A stretch of DNA of 64,000 nt. Origin: Bradyrhizobium sp. 195 (GTDB taxonomy: Bacteria; Pseudomonadota; Alphaproteobacteria; Rhizobiales; Xanthobacteraceae). Positions 1-7,801 of the stretch are shown piece by piece (position 1 is the first letter of the stretch; each line of letters begins with the position of its first letter). The notes beneath the pieces were generated by a model. The model ran no database searches. It had not been told where the DNA came from and worked only from the letters and a program-made list of their open reading frames with translations. Both the position numbers and the translations under genes were made by a program. The stretch is from NCBI RefSeq assembly GCF_023101665.1, contig NZ_CP082161.1:3658001-3722000 (forward strand), in the 5' to 3' direction.

Positions 1-306
1 AATCGTCGTCGCTATCCTCCGGAGATTCATTGTCAGTCTCCCCCGCAAGTCACGATTGTCAAAAATTAATAGCACCACCGCCTATCGGCGCCTTGGCCGT
101 TCGGACGGCGTTACGCATAATCCTCAATCATGCCCTCCAAGTCAGCGATGGGCAAGTCGCCGCGCCTTCCAAAGCAAGGCTAAGCACATCGACGGCAAAG
201 TCCCTGCTTCGCTGCCGAGGTATTTGAGTATGGTTGCCTACTGGCCCTTAGCGGGCCTTAGGATGCAACAGCCTTAGGATGCGACAGCCTTAGTCTGCTT
301 TGCCCC
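1..306. repeat. Gene-free left edge with a short 16-base tandem repeat
   Basis: I see no convincing gene here; the short open frames have no recognisable motif. The only structure is a tandem repeat: CCTTAGGATGCAACAG at 256-271, the same with one change (CCTTAGGATGCGACAG) at 272-287, and a truncated third copy at 288-293. It is too short and too degenerate for a CRISPR. The stretch probably belongs to the decayed region that continues to about 1800. Confidence 0.5.
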
Positions 307-539
307 ATGAGATGGACTGCTTTTAGAAACGCATTTTTTGAGATGCGAAACGGCGCGAGGGCTCGAGGCTACGATCGACAATGGGAGAGGGCAGCGGCGC
401 TGTTCAAGCTCCACAATCCGCTGTGTCTTGGTTGCGAGGCTGTCGGCCTGGTGCTGCCACTGAGGTTGTTGACTACGTTGTCCCGCACAAGGGCGACCTC
501 GACCTATTCTGGGACCGCAACCGCTGGCAGACTGCCTGA
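307..539 (+). pseudogene. HNH endonuclease fragment, frameshifted
   Basis: The first frame reads RARGYDRQWERAAALFK followed by NPLCLGCEAVGLV, the Zn-finger and linker typical of small phage-type HNH endonucleases. Near position 460 the homology moves to another frame, which reads VVDYVVPHKGDLDLFW and then DRNRWQ, the catalytic VDHIVPH-like core with the usual D-x-x-LFWD continuation. That frame stops at 537-539, before the QxLCxxCH segment that such proteins need. Both a frameshift and loss of the C-terminus are therefore visible, and the gene is dead. Its 3' edge abuts the patatin remnant on the other strand, so this looks like a recombination scar. Confidence 0.7.
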
Positions 540-967
540 TGGTTGCCGAAGGTCAGGTCGCTCTTGCGCTCGGCTGCGGCTTCGATGCCATCGGGCACGT
601 CACCGTCGCGAGCGAAGAGGTCATCACATAGAGGCGAAGGGGGTTCGAGGATTCCAGGATCGGTTCGAATAGCACGGCGTTGCCGCACGTATTGATCGAG
701 CTCAGCCCCCAGGCGAACAGATGGCGGCCGGCGCTCGGCGGAACGGCTGGGCCACCCGCGCCCCGCCAGTAGCTGTTGAGAGCCCGGATTTGATCGGCGC
801 TCGGGCTTCCCGCGATCAGCGCGGCCGTGATCGCACCAGCCGATGAACCGGTCACCCAATCGATCCGCGACGAGACAGAAGCGAGCGCTTCGAACGCACC
901 GCCATGATAAGGCTCCGAGCCCGAGACCGCCGGAGAAGACAACGGCGGTGAGCTCTGGCTCCGCCAT
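538..967 (-). pseudogene. Patatin-like phospholipase fragment, frameshifted and truncated
   Basis: On the minus strand a protein begins MAEPELTAVVFSGGLGLGA, the glycine-rich oxyanion loop of patatin-like lipases. One extra T near 908-910 shifts the frame; the next frame continues YHGGAFEALASVSSRIDWV and then GSSAGAITAALIAG, containing the G-x-S-x-G nucleophile motif. Further on, homology returns to the first frame as LCDDLFARDGDVPDGIEAA and AERKSDLTFGN, then ends where HNH endonuclease sequence begins on the opposite strand. The C-terminal half with the catalytic Asp is missing. Two frame changes and the truncation make this a clear pseudogene. Confidence 0.7.
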
Positions 968-1036
968 CTCGATGCCGCTCAGCTCAGTCCGATCACTCAA
1001 GTCAGGTCCCGGTTGTCAGTCTGAAGGTCGGGCTGA

Positions 1037-1273
1037 TCACCGATATCCCCTGTGGCGGCGTGCATAGGCATAGCGAGGATTGATGCCGCAAGAAGCGTAC
1101 GTGCCCGATGCGGTCGCCATGCATTGAGCGTAACTGGCGAACTGGCAATTGCCCGGATAGCCCCAAGTCCGGCCCTGGAGGCAGTAGCGATCCTGGGCAA
1201 CCGCGGAGGTCGAAGAGCCAAAACTTGCCACGAACGACAGGGCGACGGCAACTATCAGCAAACGATGCTTCAT
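1037..1273 (-). CDS. Small secreted DUF3551 family protein
   Basis: This 78-residue protein has an N-terminal signal peptide (MKHRLLIVAVALSFVASFG, cleavage probably after AVAQ). A short mature part contains YCLQGRTWGYPGNCQF, YAQC and SCGINPRYAY, the cysteine and aromatic pattern of DUF3551, a family very common in Bradyrhizobium. Its function is unknown. I chose the ATG at 1271-1273 because the signal peptide starts there, although the frame is open upstream to 1339. It is the only apparently intact gene in the first 1.8 kb and is flanked on both sides by gene remnants. Confidence 0.75.
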   Translation of the reverse strand: MKHRLLIVAVALSFVASFGSSTSAVAQDRYCLQGRTWGYPGNCQFASYAQCMATASGTYASCGINPRYAYARRHRGYR

Positions 1274-1436
1274 TTGAAATCTCCAATTTCGATATTGAAC
1301 GCGGCCAGTGAGGCTTGCGTTCCAAACGGACCCCAGCACGCCAAGCTCGGGATTAGGCGCGCGATTAACCAGTGTGAAGCCGCTCGCGGTGGATCACGGC
1401 TAGGGTGATCGCGTCGACGTTTCGATCGGAAGCAGA

Positions 1437-1605
1437 ATGCTCGAGCTCGACGGCGAAGTCGTCGCGCGCGTCGATCCCCATTTCGGACTGCTGCATCGAG
1501 GCACCGAGAAGCTGATCGAGGCCAAGACCTATCTGCAGGCCATTCCGTATTTCGACCGGCCCGACTACGTCGCCCCTGACGCAAGAGCATGCCACGAGGC
1601 CGCAT
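1437..1605 (+). pseudogene. nuoD: NADH-quinone oxidoreductase subunit D (nuoD) internal fragment
   Basis: The translation reads [34 protein letters not shown] and [13 protein letters not shown], the highly conserved N-terminal part of the complex I 49-kDa/NuoD subunit. After DYVAP one base has been lost; the other frame then reads LTQEHA where the family has MNQEHA. Neither the true N-terminus nor the remaining 300-odd residues are present. It is a displaced scrap of a housekeeping gene, not a functional subunit. The following bases to 1829 hold no gene I can recognise. Confidence 0.75.
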
Positions 1606-1829
1606 CTAGCCGGACAGAGGTGTGTCAGCGATATCCAGCAGGGCGCCAAGACCCTGGCGTAACCGGCGCGTCGCGATATTGCGTCGCGCTATTTGACGCT
1701 CCGCGCATATTGCCGCTCGCCTCGGACGCCGACAAAGGTGTTGTCGTTCGCCAATAGATGTAATGGACAATAGGGGCGACCCCGAGGAGCCTGCGCAGGG
1801 TTCGTAACCGGCAGTCAGGATTGTTAAGT

Positions 1830-2870
1830 TCAGTCGGTGACGCGATTTGCGGTCAGTTGCTGGCGATACCGCTCGGCATCCCAATTCACCAACGCGGACT
1901 CATTGTTCTGAGTTAGGTAGCGGACCTGCGCAGTGAGAGGCAAACGGCAGGTCACCAGGGCGAGACAGCTTAGCATCGCCTCGGCGCCGTTGCTTGCATC
2001 CTTGCGAACAACGCAACCAAGGCCCGGAATAAGCAGCGCGGCCGGGTGAGGCGGCCCGTCCGCCAGCGCTCGCGACGCCGAGCCGTGAAGATCCTTGCCT
2101 TGTTCCAGCACGGGTAAGCCCGGACCGAGGAAAACCACATGATCCGGATACAGTGAACCGCTGGTCGCAATTGCGCGGCTGTAAGGGTCGATGGCGATGC
2201 TGTGGCAAAGCGGATCTTTGGGCAGGCGATACGCCGTGCCCGCGCATATCGAGCGAAGCGCCTCATCGTCCGCTGGGATGGCTCCACGCGGCGTGAGCGC
2301 TAAGCGCCTCTCGACCTCGTCCACCAGCGCCTCTGCTGCGGCGCTGGTCTCGGCGCCGACCACCAGCCCGTGATTGCCGAGGACCAGCACATCCACCTTG
2401 TCTCGCGCCAGTGCGTCGTTCACGACCTTGGCAAGCGAGAGTCCCGGATGGTGATAGTCGATCCAACGCCAGGCGAGTCCTTCCAGTCGGCTCGCAAATT
2501 CCTCCCGCGCATCGATCCGCACCGCCCATGCAATGGTATTGACCGAATGCACATGCAGCACAACAGGGTGCGGCATCAGCGCGTGCAGCGATGTCTCGAT
2601 CGAGGCGCGCAAGGCCGTGCTGGCGCCGGGCGCGAGGGGTACCCGTTCGTCGCCTTGCGCGAGCGCCGCGCGCGCCGCACCGAGCGATACCGGCACGAAG
2701 ATGTTCTTGTGCTCGGCATCCGCAAGCCAGGTGCCGGAGGCTTTTACCCAGAGCAGGTCATTCTGCTTGATCGAGGAATTGCCGCCGGCGCCCTGGACCA
2801 GAAGGATGTTGCGGCCGACGCGCGCCGACATGCGACGAAGCTCGTGGAGCAGGGCAGGTTGTTGTTGCAT
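1830..2870 (-). CDS. Class II aldolase/adducin family protein
   Basis: This 346-residue protein belongs to the class II aldolase/adducin family, whose members cleave sugar phosphates using a metal ion. Visible motifs are GAGGNSSIK near residue 30 (phosphate-binding GNxS), VVLHVHSVN around 105 (two zinc-ligand histidines), DYHHPG near 140 and VLGNHGLVVG around 165. It is longer than FucA-type aldolases and resembles the aldolase half of the RhaD-like aldolase/SDR fusion proteins, without the SDR domain. It is the last gene of the leftward operon (kinase, HAD phosphatase, aldolase), starting 10 bases after the HAD stop with a GAGAGG ribosome site. The substrate is unknown, presumably the phosphorylated product of the neighbouring kinase. 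Confidence 0.8.
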   Translation of the reverse strand: MQQQPALLHELRRMSARVGRNILLVQGAGGNSSIKQNDLLWVKASGTWLADAEHKNIFVPVSLGAARAALAQGDERVPLAPGASTALRASIETSLHALMPHPVVLHVHSVNTIAWAVRIDAREEFASRLEGLAWRWIDYHHPGLSLAKVVNDALARDKVDVLVLGNHGLVVGAETSAAAEALVDEVERRLALTPRGAIPADDEALRSICAGTAYRLPKDPLCHSIAIDPYSRAIATSGSLYPDHVVFLGPGLPVLEQGKDLHGSASRALADGPPHPAALLIPGLGCVVRKDASNGAEAMLSCLALVTCRLPLTAQVRYLTQNNESALVNWDAERYRQQLTANRVTD

Positions 2871-2880
2871 CGCGCGCCTC

Positions 2881-3750
2881 TCACCAGGCCAGATGGTCCA
2901 TCGTCCAGTGCGGCATCGGCACGTTGGCGACTGCCGGCTTCCGCAGCGTGAGGTTTCCGTTCGAAGAACTCCGTGCCTGATCGCGGTGCACGCCGGATCT
3001 GAGCAGCAGCGTCAGCATGCCGGCCCGGGAGGCGCCTGCCACGTCATGGTCGAGACTGTCCCCGATCATTAGCACGCGCGATGGGTCCGGCTGGCCCAGC
3101 CGCTCGAGCGCCGCCGTGAAGATCGGCGCGTGCGGCTTGCCGACATAGGTCACGCGGCCGCCCAGCGCCTCGTAGAAGCGGGCCAGTGCACCGGGCGCAG
3201 GAATCAATCTCGATGCGCCGAACATCGCGAGATCGGGATTGGCGCACAGCATTGGCAGGCCACGTGCAGCGGCTTTGGTCAGGAAGGCGCGCCAGTGTTC
3301 GGGCTCGGCCGCCGCGTCGTCGAGGCCTGCGAGCAGGATGAAGTCTGCTGTTCCGGCGTCGGTGACGAGATCGAGATCGAGCCCGTCGACGATCGCCTGG
3401 TCCCCGCCGCGCGTAATCAGGAAGCAGCTGCGGCCAAGCGCAATGAAGGGCTCGTGCGCGCGCGCTTTCAAGCCGTGCCACGTGACTTCGCCTGATGTCA
3501 GGATGCCGTCATAGGCGTCCGCGGGAAGGCCGAGCGAGGCAAGCCGTGTCGCGTTGCTGCCGGCGCGCTTGCCGGAGTTCGACAGCACGAGCACGAGCTT
3601 GCCAGCCTCGCGCAGCCGCAACACGCAGTCACGCGCGAGCGGAAAGACCGCCTTGCCTTCGTGCAACGTGCCCCATTGATCGAGCAGCACGTGATCGAAG
3701 CGGCCGACGATCGTGCCGAGACCTTCGATGTCGCTGATGGTGGCCGTCAT
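2881..3750 (-). CDS. HAD-superfamily (class IIA-like) hydrolase
   Basis: This 289-residue HAD phosphatase resembles the TIGR01459 group. Motif I is LLDQWGTLHEG near residue 22: the nucleophile Asp is present, but the usual second Asp (DxD) is Trp, which is characteristic of this group (DxWGxLHxG). Motif II is VLSNSGKRAG, and motifs III/IV are VGKPHAPIF and MIGDSLDHDVAGA. The start is the ATG at 3748-3750, which overlaps the kinase stop as ATGA; a longer upstream frame is only the antisense-rich continuation through the kinase gene. Tight coupling to a kinase and an aldolase suggests dephosphorylation or recycling of a sugar phosphate, but the substrate is not predictable. Confidence 0.8.
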   Translation of the reverse strand: MTATISDIEGLGTIVGRFDHVLLDQWGTLHEGKAVFPLARDCVLRLREAGKLVLVLSNSGKRAGSNATRLASLGLPADAYDGILTSGEVTWHGLKARAHEPFIALGRSCFLITRGGDQAIVDGLDLDLVTDAGTADFILLAGLDDAAAEPEHWRAFLTKAAARGLPMLCANPDLAMFGASRLIPAPGALARFYEALGGRVTYVGKPHAPIFTAALERLGQPDPSRVLMIGDSLDHDVAGASRAGMLTLLLRSGVHRDQARSSSNGNLTLRKPAVANVPMPHWTMDHLAW

Positions 3751-5027
3751 GGCGGCCCGCCTCGCAGTGCCAACAGCGCGGCGCCGTAGCTTGCCTCCGT
3801 CTCCTCGGCAACGGTCAAGGCGACGCCGAGGGCGCGCCGCCTGATCTCGGTCCAGGCCGCGTTCTTCGCCCCGCCGCCAACGCTGATAAGGCGTCGCAGC
3901 TTTGGGGCACCGAGCTCGGCTAGGCGCCGATAGGCGAGCGCTTCGATCCCCGCGATGCCTTCGAGCAGCGCCTGGAAGAAGCGGTGGTCGTCCAAGGGGC
4001 GCGGCGTAACCCTTGCCGGCAAAGCCGGATCGGCAATTGGAAAGCGCTCGCCGGGCTTGGGAAGCGGGTAGTAATCGAGCCCGGTTGGTGTCTCCGGCTG
4101 CAATTGCAGTGTCAATCGTTCCATGTCGGCGGCCGTGAAATGCGCGAGCAGCGCGCCGCCGCCGGAATTGGAGGCGCCACCCGCGAGCCAGCGCTCGCCC
4201 AGCCGGTGCGAGTAGACGCCCTGATCGGCCGCGAAGATCGGTCGTGTCGCCAGCAGCTTCACCACCAACGTCGTTCCCAGCGAGGTCACGGCGTCGCCCG
4301 GCGAATCGGCGCGCGTCGCGACGAAGGCGGCGACACCATCGGTGGTGCCGGCCGCGATGTGCGCGGCCGGGGACAGGCCCAGTGCGGATGCGACAGCGGA
4401 ATCGATCACGGCAAACGGGGTTCCTGGCACCAGCACCTTCGGCAGCAGCTCGCGGGACACGCCGAGCTCGTCGAGCCAACCCGGCCAGGTGCGCGTCACG
4501 GGATCGTAGCCGAGCTTCAGGACATTGTTCTCATCGCTGATGCCGTGATGTCCGGCGAGCCTTCCTGCGATCCAGTCGGCCTGATGCACCGCCAAGCGCG
4601 CTTGCCCGATCTCGCCGCGATCCGACAGATACAACAGCTTTGCCAATGCGCTGCTCGCGCCAAGCGCGCCGCTGTCCGAGGGGGCGACGGCCGCAATGCG
4701 CGCGGCCTGGGCCGCCGCACGCGCGTCGTTGTACATCAGCCCCGGCGTGCAGGGCCGGCCTGCGGCGTCGATCAGCAGCAGCGTGCCCGACGTGCCGTCG
4801 ACGCTGACGCGCTCGACAGCCTGGAGGTCGACCTTGCGGCGGAGCTTTCCGATCGCGGCCGCGGTCACATCCCACCAGAGTTCCGGATCCTGATCGACCG
4901 CATGGCCATTCTGCCGTGGCGCGGGGAGGGGTACCGATTCCATGCCGAGCTTGCCGCCGCGCGCATCGACGGCGCAGGCGCGAACGCCGCCGGTTCCGAC
5001 GTCGATGCCGAGGAACACTCCTGCCAT
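3747..5027 (-). CDS. FGGY-family carbohydrate kinase (ribulokinase/xylulokinase-like)
   Basis: This 426-residue FGGY kinase is somewhat shorter than typical (480-520). The N-terminal phosphate-1 motif is FLGIDVGTGGVRACAV, followed by VSVDGTSGTLLLID and LMYNDARA. The C-terminal half has AAGTTDGVAAF, SLGTTLVVK, GGASNSGGGALL and the adenosine loop ISVGGGAKNAAW. These are the marks of a sugar or ketose kinase related to D-ribulose kinases. I chose the ATG at 5025-5027 because the first strand of the ATPase fold starts there; the open frame continues upstream across the divergent regulator gene and is artefactual. It is the first gene of the leftward operon and is transcribed away from the SorC regulator. 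Confidence 0.85.
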   Translation of the reverse strand: MAGVFLGIDVGTGGVRACAVDARGGKLGMESVPLPAPRQNGHAVDQDPELWWDVTAAAIGKLRRKVDLQAVERVSVDGTSGTLLLIDAAGRPCTPGLMYNDARAAAQAARIAAVAPSDSGALGASSALAKLLYLSDRGEIGQARLAVHQADWIAGRLAGHHGISDENNVLKLGYDPVTRTWPGWLDELGVSRELLPKVLVPGTPFAVIDSAVASALGLSPAAHIAAGTTDGVAAFVATRADSPGDAVTSLGTTLVVKLLATRPIFAADQGVYSHRLGERWLAGGASNSGGGALLAHFTAADMERLTLQLQPETPTGLDYYPLPKPGERFPIADPALPARVTPRPLDDHRFFQALLEGIAGIEALAYRRLAELGAPKLRRLISVGGGAKNAAWTEIRRRALGVALTVAEETEASYGAALLALRGGPP

Positions 5028-5122
5028 TCGACCTCCACAGCCCGACGATGATTCATCGGCAAGGTGCGCGCAGCAAGATTGCACCGCAGCACGTTTGGGG
5101 GATTGACGTTCCAACCCGTCTC

Positions 5123-5157
5123 TGCAATTTTTTGCAAGACGTGAAGAAAATTGCAAG
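5123..5157. promoter_or_regulatory. Candidate SorC-family operator between divergent operons
   Basis: The 171-base gap between the leftward kinase operon and the rightward regulator contains TGCAATTTTTTGCA at 5123-5136, a perfect inverted repeat (TGCAA / TTGCA, 4-base spacer). The half-site TTGCAAG occurs at 5132-5138 and again at 5151-5157, exactly 19 bases apart and therefore on nearly the same face of the helix. A further TTGCA lies at 5079-5083. This arrangement fits a multi-site operator for the adjacent SorC protein, controlling both arms. The assignment is inference from position and symmetry. Confidence 0.55.
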
Positions 5158-5198
5158 GGGGCTTTTACGGCGTGGCCATACCTTCCGAAAGGGTCCCG

Positions 5199-6212
5199 AT
5201 GATTGATGGTGAGGCGTCGCTCGCAACGCGGGCGGCGTGGCTTTATTTCGCCGCCGGGTTGACCCAGTCCGAGGTCGCCGACCGCCTCAACATCCAGAGC
5301 ACCAAGGCGCATCGGTTGATCGCGCGGGCGAGCCGCGAGGGCATGATCCGCGTCTTCGTCGAAGGGCCGGTGGCCGAATGCGTCGCGCTGGAGAACACGC
5401 TCGTCGAGCGCTACGGCCTTGCCTTCTGCCGCGTCGCGCCCGATCTCGGCGAGGGCGACCTGCCGCTCAGGGCGCTCGCTCTCGAAGGCGCAAGCTTCCT
5501 GCGGCAGATCCTCGAGCGCGGCGAGGACAAGATCATCGGCGTCGGCCATGGCCGCACACTGGCGGCGGTGATCGAGCAGTTGCCGCAGACGCCGGCGCGA
5601 GGCGTGCAATTCGTCTCCCTGCTGGGCGGGTTGACGCGAAAATTCGCCGCCAATCCGTTCGACGTCATTCACCGGCTGGCGGAACGCACCGGGGCGGAGG
5701 CCTATCTCCTGCCGGTGCCGGTGTTCGCCAATTCGGTCGCCGACCGTGCCGTGCTGATGCAGCAATACGGCATCGCGGACGTGTTCGCGCTCGCGCGCAA
5801 GGCTTCGCTCTTGTTCGTCGGCATCGGGCAGATCCACGCCGAGGGCTTCCTGGTCTCAAGCGGTATGATCAGGCCGGACGAGGTCCTCGAACTGAAGCGT
5901 GCCGGTGCCTGCGCCGACCTGCTCGGGCATTTCTTCAGCGCCGATGGCGCGCTGCTGGACATCGACCTGTCGGCGCGCGCGACCTCGATGGAGGCGGCAG
6001 ACCTCAGGAAACACCGCATCGTCGCCATCGGCGGCGGTCTCGCCAAAGTGACGGCACTGCGCGCGGTGCTGCGCAGCCGTCTCCTGCACGGTCTCATCAT
6101 CGACGAGGCGACCGCTCAGGCCCTCGCAACGGACAAGCCGGAGGCGACATCCGGCAAGGACAAGAACAACAAGACCAAGAATAGGGATCAGAAGGGAAGT
6201 AAACGCGCATAA
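5199..6212 (+). CDS. SorC/DeoR-type sugar-binding transcriptional regulator
   Basis: This 337-residue regulator has an N-terminal helix-turn-helix (LTQSEVADRLNIQSTKAHRL, about residues 20-42) and a C-terminal sugar-phosphate-binding domain. The latter contains IIGVGHGRTLAAVIEQLP and FVSLLGGLTRKFAANPFDVI, then VFANSVADRAVLMQQYGI and LLFVGIGQI, as in SorC, LsrR and EryD. The ATG at 5199-5201 is preceded by GAAAGGG at 5187-5193 and was preferred to the TTG at 5151, which lies inside the putative operator. The tail is unusually lysine-rich (GKDKNNKTKNRDQKGSK). The gene is 13 bases upstream of the transporter operon, so autoregulation and control of both arms are likely. The inducer is probably a phosphorylated pathway intermediate. 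Confidence 0.85.
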   Translation: MIDGEASLATRAAWLYFAAGLTQSEVADRLNIQSTKAHRLIARASREGMIRVFVEGPVAECVALENTLVERYGLAFCRVAPDLGEGDLPLRALALEGASFLRQILERGEDKIIGVGHGRTLAAVIEQLPQTPARGVQFVSLLGGLTRKFAANPFDVIHRLAERTGAEAYLLPVPVFANSVADRAVLMQQYGIADVFALARKASLLFVGIGQIHAEGFLVSSGMIRPDEVLELKRAGACADLLGHFFSADGALLDIDLSARATSMEAADLRKHRIVAIGGGLAKVTALRAVLRSRLLHGLIIDEATAQALATDKPEATSGKDKNNKTKNRDQKGSKRA

Positions 6213-6225
6213 CGGGAGGTAACCC

Positions 6226-7665
6226 ATGTACGATCGCGAGAAGAATCTATTCGACTCCTACGCCGCCAAACGCATCAGCCGGCGTGATCTGCTAGATGGT
6301 GCCGCCAAGCTCGGCATCGCCGGCGTAGCCGCCAACTCGGCGTACGTCGCCGCGATGTCGCGGGCCATGGCGGCGGACTTCAACTGGAAGGCCTATAGCG
6401 GCAAGACCGTCAAGCTGCTCTTGAACAAGCATCCTTACGTCGATGCGATGATCGGCGATATCGAAGCCTTCAAGACGCTGACAGGGATGAACGTCGCCTA
6501 CGACATCTTCCCGGAGGATGTCTATTTCGACAAGGTCACGGCGGCGCTGTCATCGAAGTCGGACCAGTACGACGCCTTCATGACCGGCGCCTACATGACC
6601 TGGACCTACGGTCCGGCCGGCTGGATCGAGGATCTCAACGCCTACATCAAGGACCCCGCAAAGACAAACCCGGCCTTTGCTTGGGACGACGTCTTGCCAG
6701 GCCTTCGTTCCTCGACGGCATGGGACGGCGTTGCCGGCTCCGAGCTCGGCTCAGGCAAGGCCAAGCAATGGTGCATTCCGTGGGGCTATGAGCTCAACAA
6801 CATCACCTACAACCGTAACGTCTTCGACAAGGTCGGCGTCAAGCCGCCGAAGAATCTCGACGAGATGCTCGACGTCGCCGCCAAGATCACCAAGGACGCG
6901 GGCGGGCCTTACGGCGTCGGCGTGCGCGGCTCGCGCTCCTGGGCCACGATCCATCCGGGCTTCCTTTCGGCCTACTCGAATTTCGGCCAGAAGGACTTCG
7001 TGATGGAAGGCGGCAAGCTGAAGGCCGCCATGAACACCAAGGCCTCCAAGGAGTTCCACGAGAAATGGGTCAAGATGATCCAGACCTCGGGGCCGAAGAA
7101 CTGGTCGACCTATACCTGGTATCAGGTTGGCACGGATCTCGGCGCCGGCGCCTCCGGCATGATCTTCGACGCCGACATTCTCGGCTACTTCATGAACGGC
7201 GGCGAGAACAAGGAGAGGGGACATCTGGGCTACGCGCCTTTCGCGGCAAATCCCGCCGCCAAGGCGCCGACGCCGAACGTCTGGATCTGGTCGCTCGCGC
7301 TCTCCAGCTTCTCCAAGCAGAAGGACGCGGCCTGGCTGTTCATGCAATGGGCGGCCTCGACCGAGCACGATCTGTTCGGGGCCCGCAAGATGGATTTCGT
7401 CAATCCGGTGCGCGCGTCGGTCTGGAAGGATAGCGAATTCCGCGATCGGATCGCGAAATCCTATCCCGGCTATCTCGAACAGCACGATTTGTCGTCGCCG
7501 GGCGCCAAGATCTACTTCACGGCCCAGCCCTTGTTCTTCGACCTGACCACGGAATGGGCCGCCTCCCTGCAGAAGATGGTGGCCAAGGAGGTCAGCGTCG
7601 ACGAGGGGCTCGACAAGCTCGCCGACAGCATCAACCGTCAGCTCAAGCAGGCAGGTCTTGGGTGA
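6226..7665 (+). CDS. Tat-exported sugar/polyol ABC transporter substrate-binding protein
   Basis: This 479-residue extracellular solute-binding protein belongs to the MalE/UgpB class. Its N-terminus carries a twin-arginine signal, ISRRDLLDGAAKLGIAGVAA (around residues 17-36), so it is probably exported folded. The mature region shows the DIFPEDVYFDKVTAALSSK and WCIPWGYELNNITYNRNVFD segments typical of carbohydrate-binding proteins. Translation starts after a strong GGGAGGTAA site. It heads the transporter operon and is followed by a stem-loop, two permeases and two ATPases, the arrangement of the rhizobial glycerol/polyol ABC systems (Glp type). The ligand is unproven. Confidence 0.85.
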   Translation: MYDREKNLFDSYAAKRISRRDLLDGAAKLGIAGVAANSAYVAAMSRAMAADFNWKAYSGKTVKLLLNKHPYVDAMIGDIEAFKTLTGMNVAYDIFPEDVYFDKVTAALSSKSDQYDAFMTGAYMTWTYGPAGWIEDLNAYIKDPAKTNPAFAWDDVLPGLRSSTAWDGVAGSELGSGKAKQWCIPWGYELNNITYNRNVFDKVGVKPPKNLDEMLDVAAKITKDAGGPYGVGVRGSRSWATIHPGFLSAYSNFGQKDFVMEGGKLKAAMNTKASKEFHEKWVKMIQTSGPKNWSTYTWYQVGTDLGAGASGMIFDADILGYFMNGGENKERGHLGYAPFAANPAAKAPTPNVWIWSLALSSFSKQKDAAWLFMQWAASTEHDLFGARKMDFVNPVRASVWKDSEFRDRIAKSYPGYLEQHDLSSPGAKIYFTAQPLFFDLTTEWAASLQKMVAKEVSVDEGLDKLADSINRQLKQAGLG

Positions 7666-7700
7666 TTTGCCTTGGTTGAACTGCCTCGTCCTGACGCCTT

Positions 7701-7728
7701 GCGTGGCGCCGATTCCTCCGCGCCACGC
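7701..7728 (+). promoter_or_regulatory. Intercistronic stem-loop after the binding-protein gene
   Basis: GCGTGGCGC at 7701-7709 pairs perfectly with GCGCCACGC at 7720-7728 around a 10-base loop. No T-tract follows. The hairpin lies 35 bases after the binding-protein stop in a 136-base gap, in an operon whose other genes are almost contiguous. Hairpins in this position often stabilise the binding-protein mRNA or attenuate downstream transcription so that the receptor is made in excess. That role is inference here. Confidence 0.5.
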
Positions 7729-7801
7729 CAACCCGCCGGTTCGGAAAGTCTACCCGATCCGGGCCGGCGGTGTTGAAGCCAACGCGTGATCCCGTATCAT
7801 C

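Noticed and set aside
256..293. Tandem 16-base repeat considered as a CRISPR remnant
   Set aside because: The repeats are directly adjacent with no spacers, only two full copies exist, and no cas genes are present.
3747..5837. A very long leftward open frame continuing upstream of the FGGY kinase across the regulator gene
   Set aside because: The kinase fold clearly begins at the ATG at 5027; the upstream part is antisense to the SorC gene and has no family motif. Long antisense frames are expected in GC-rich DNA.
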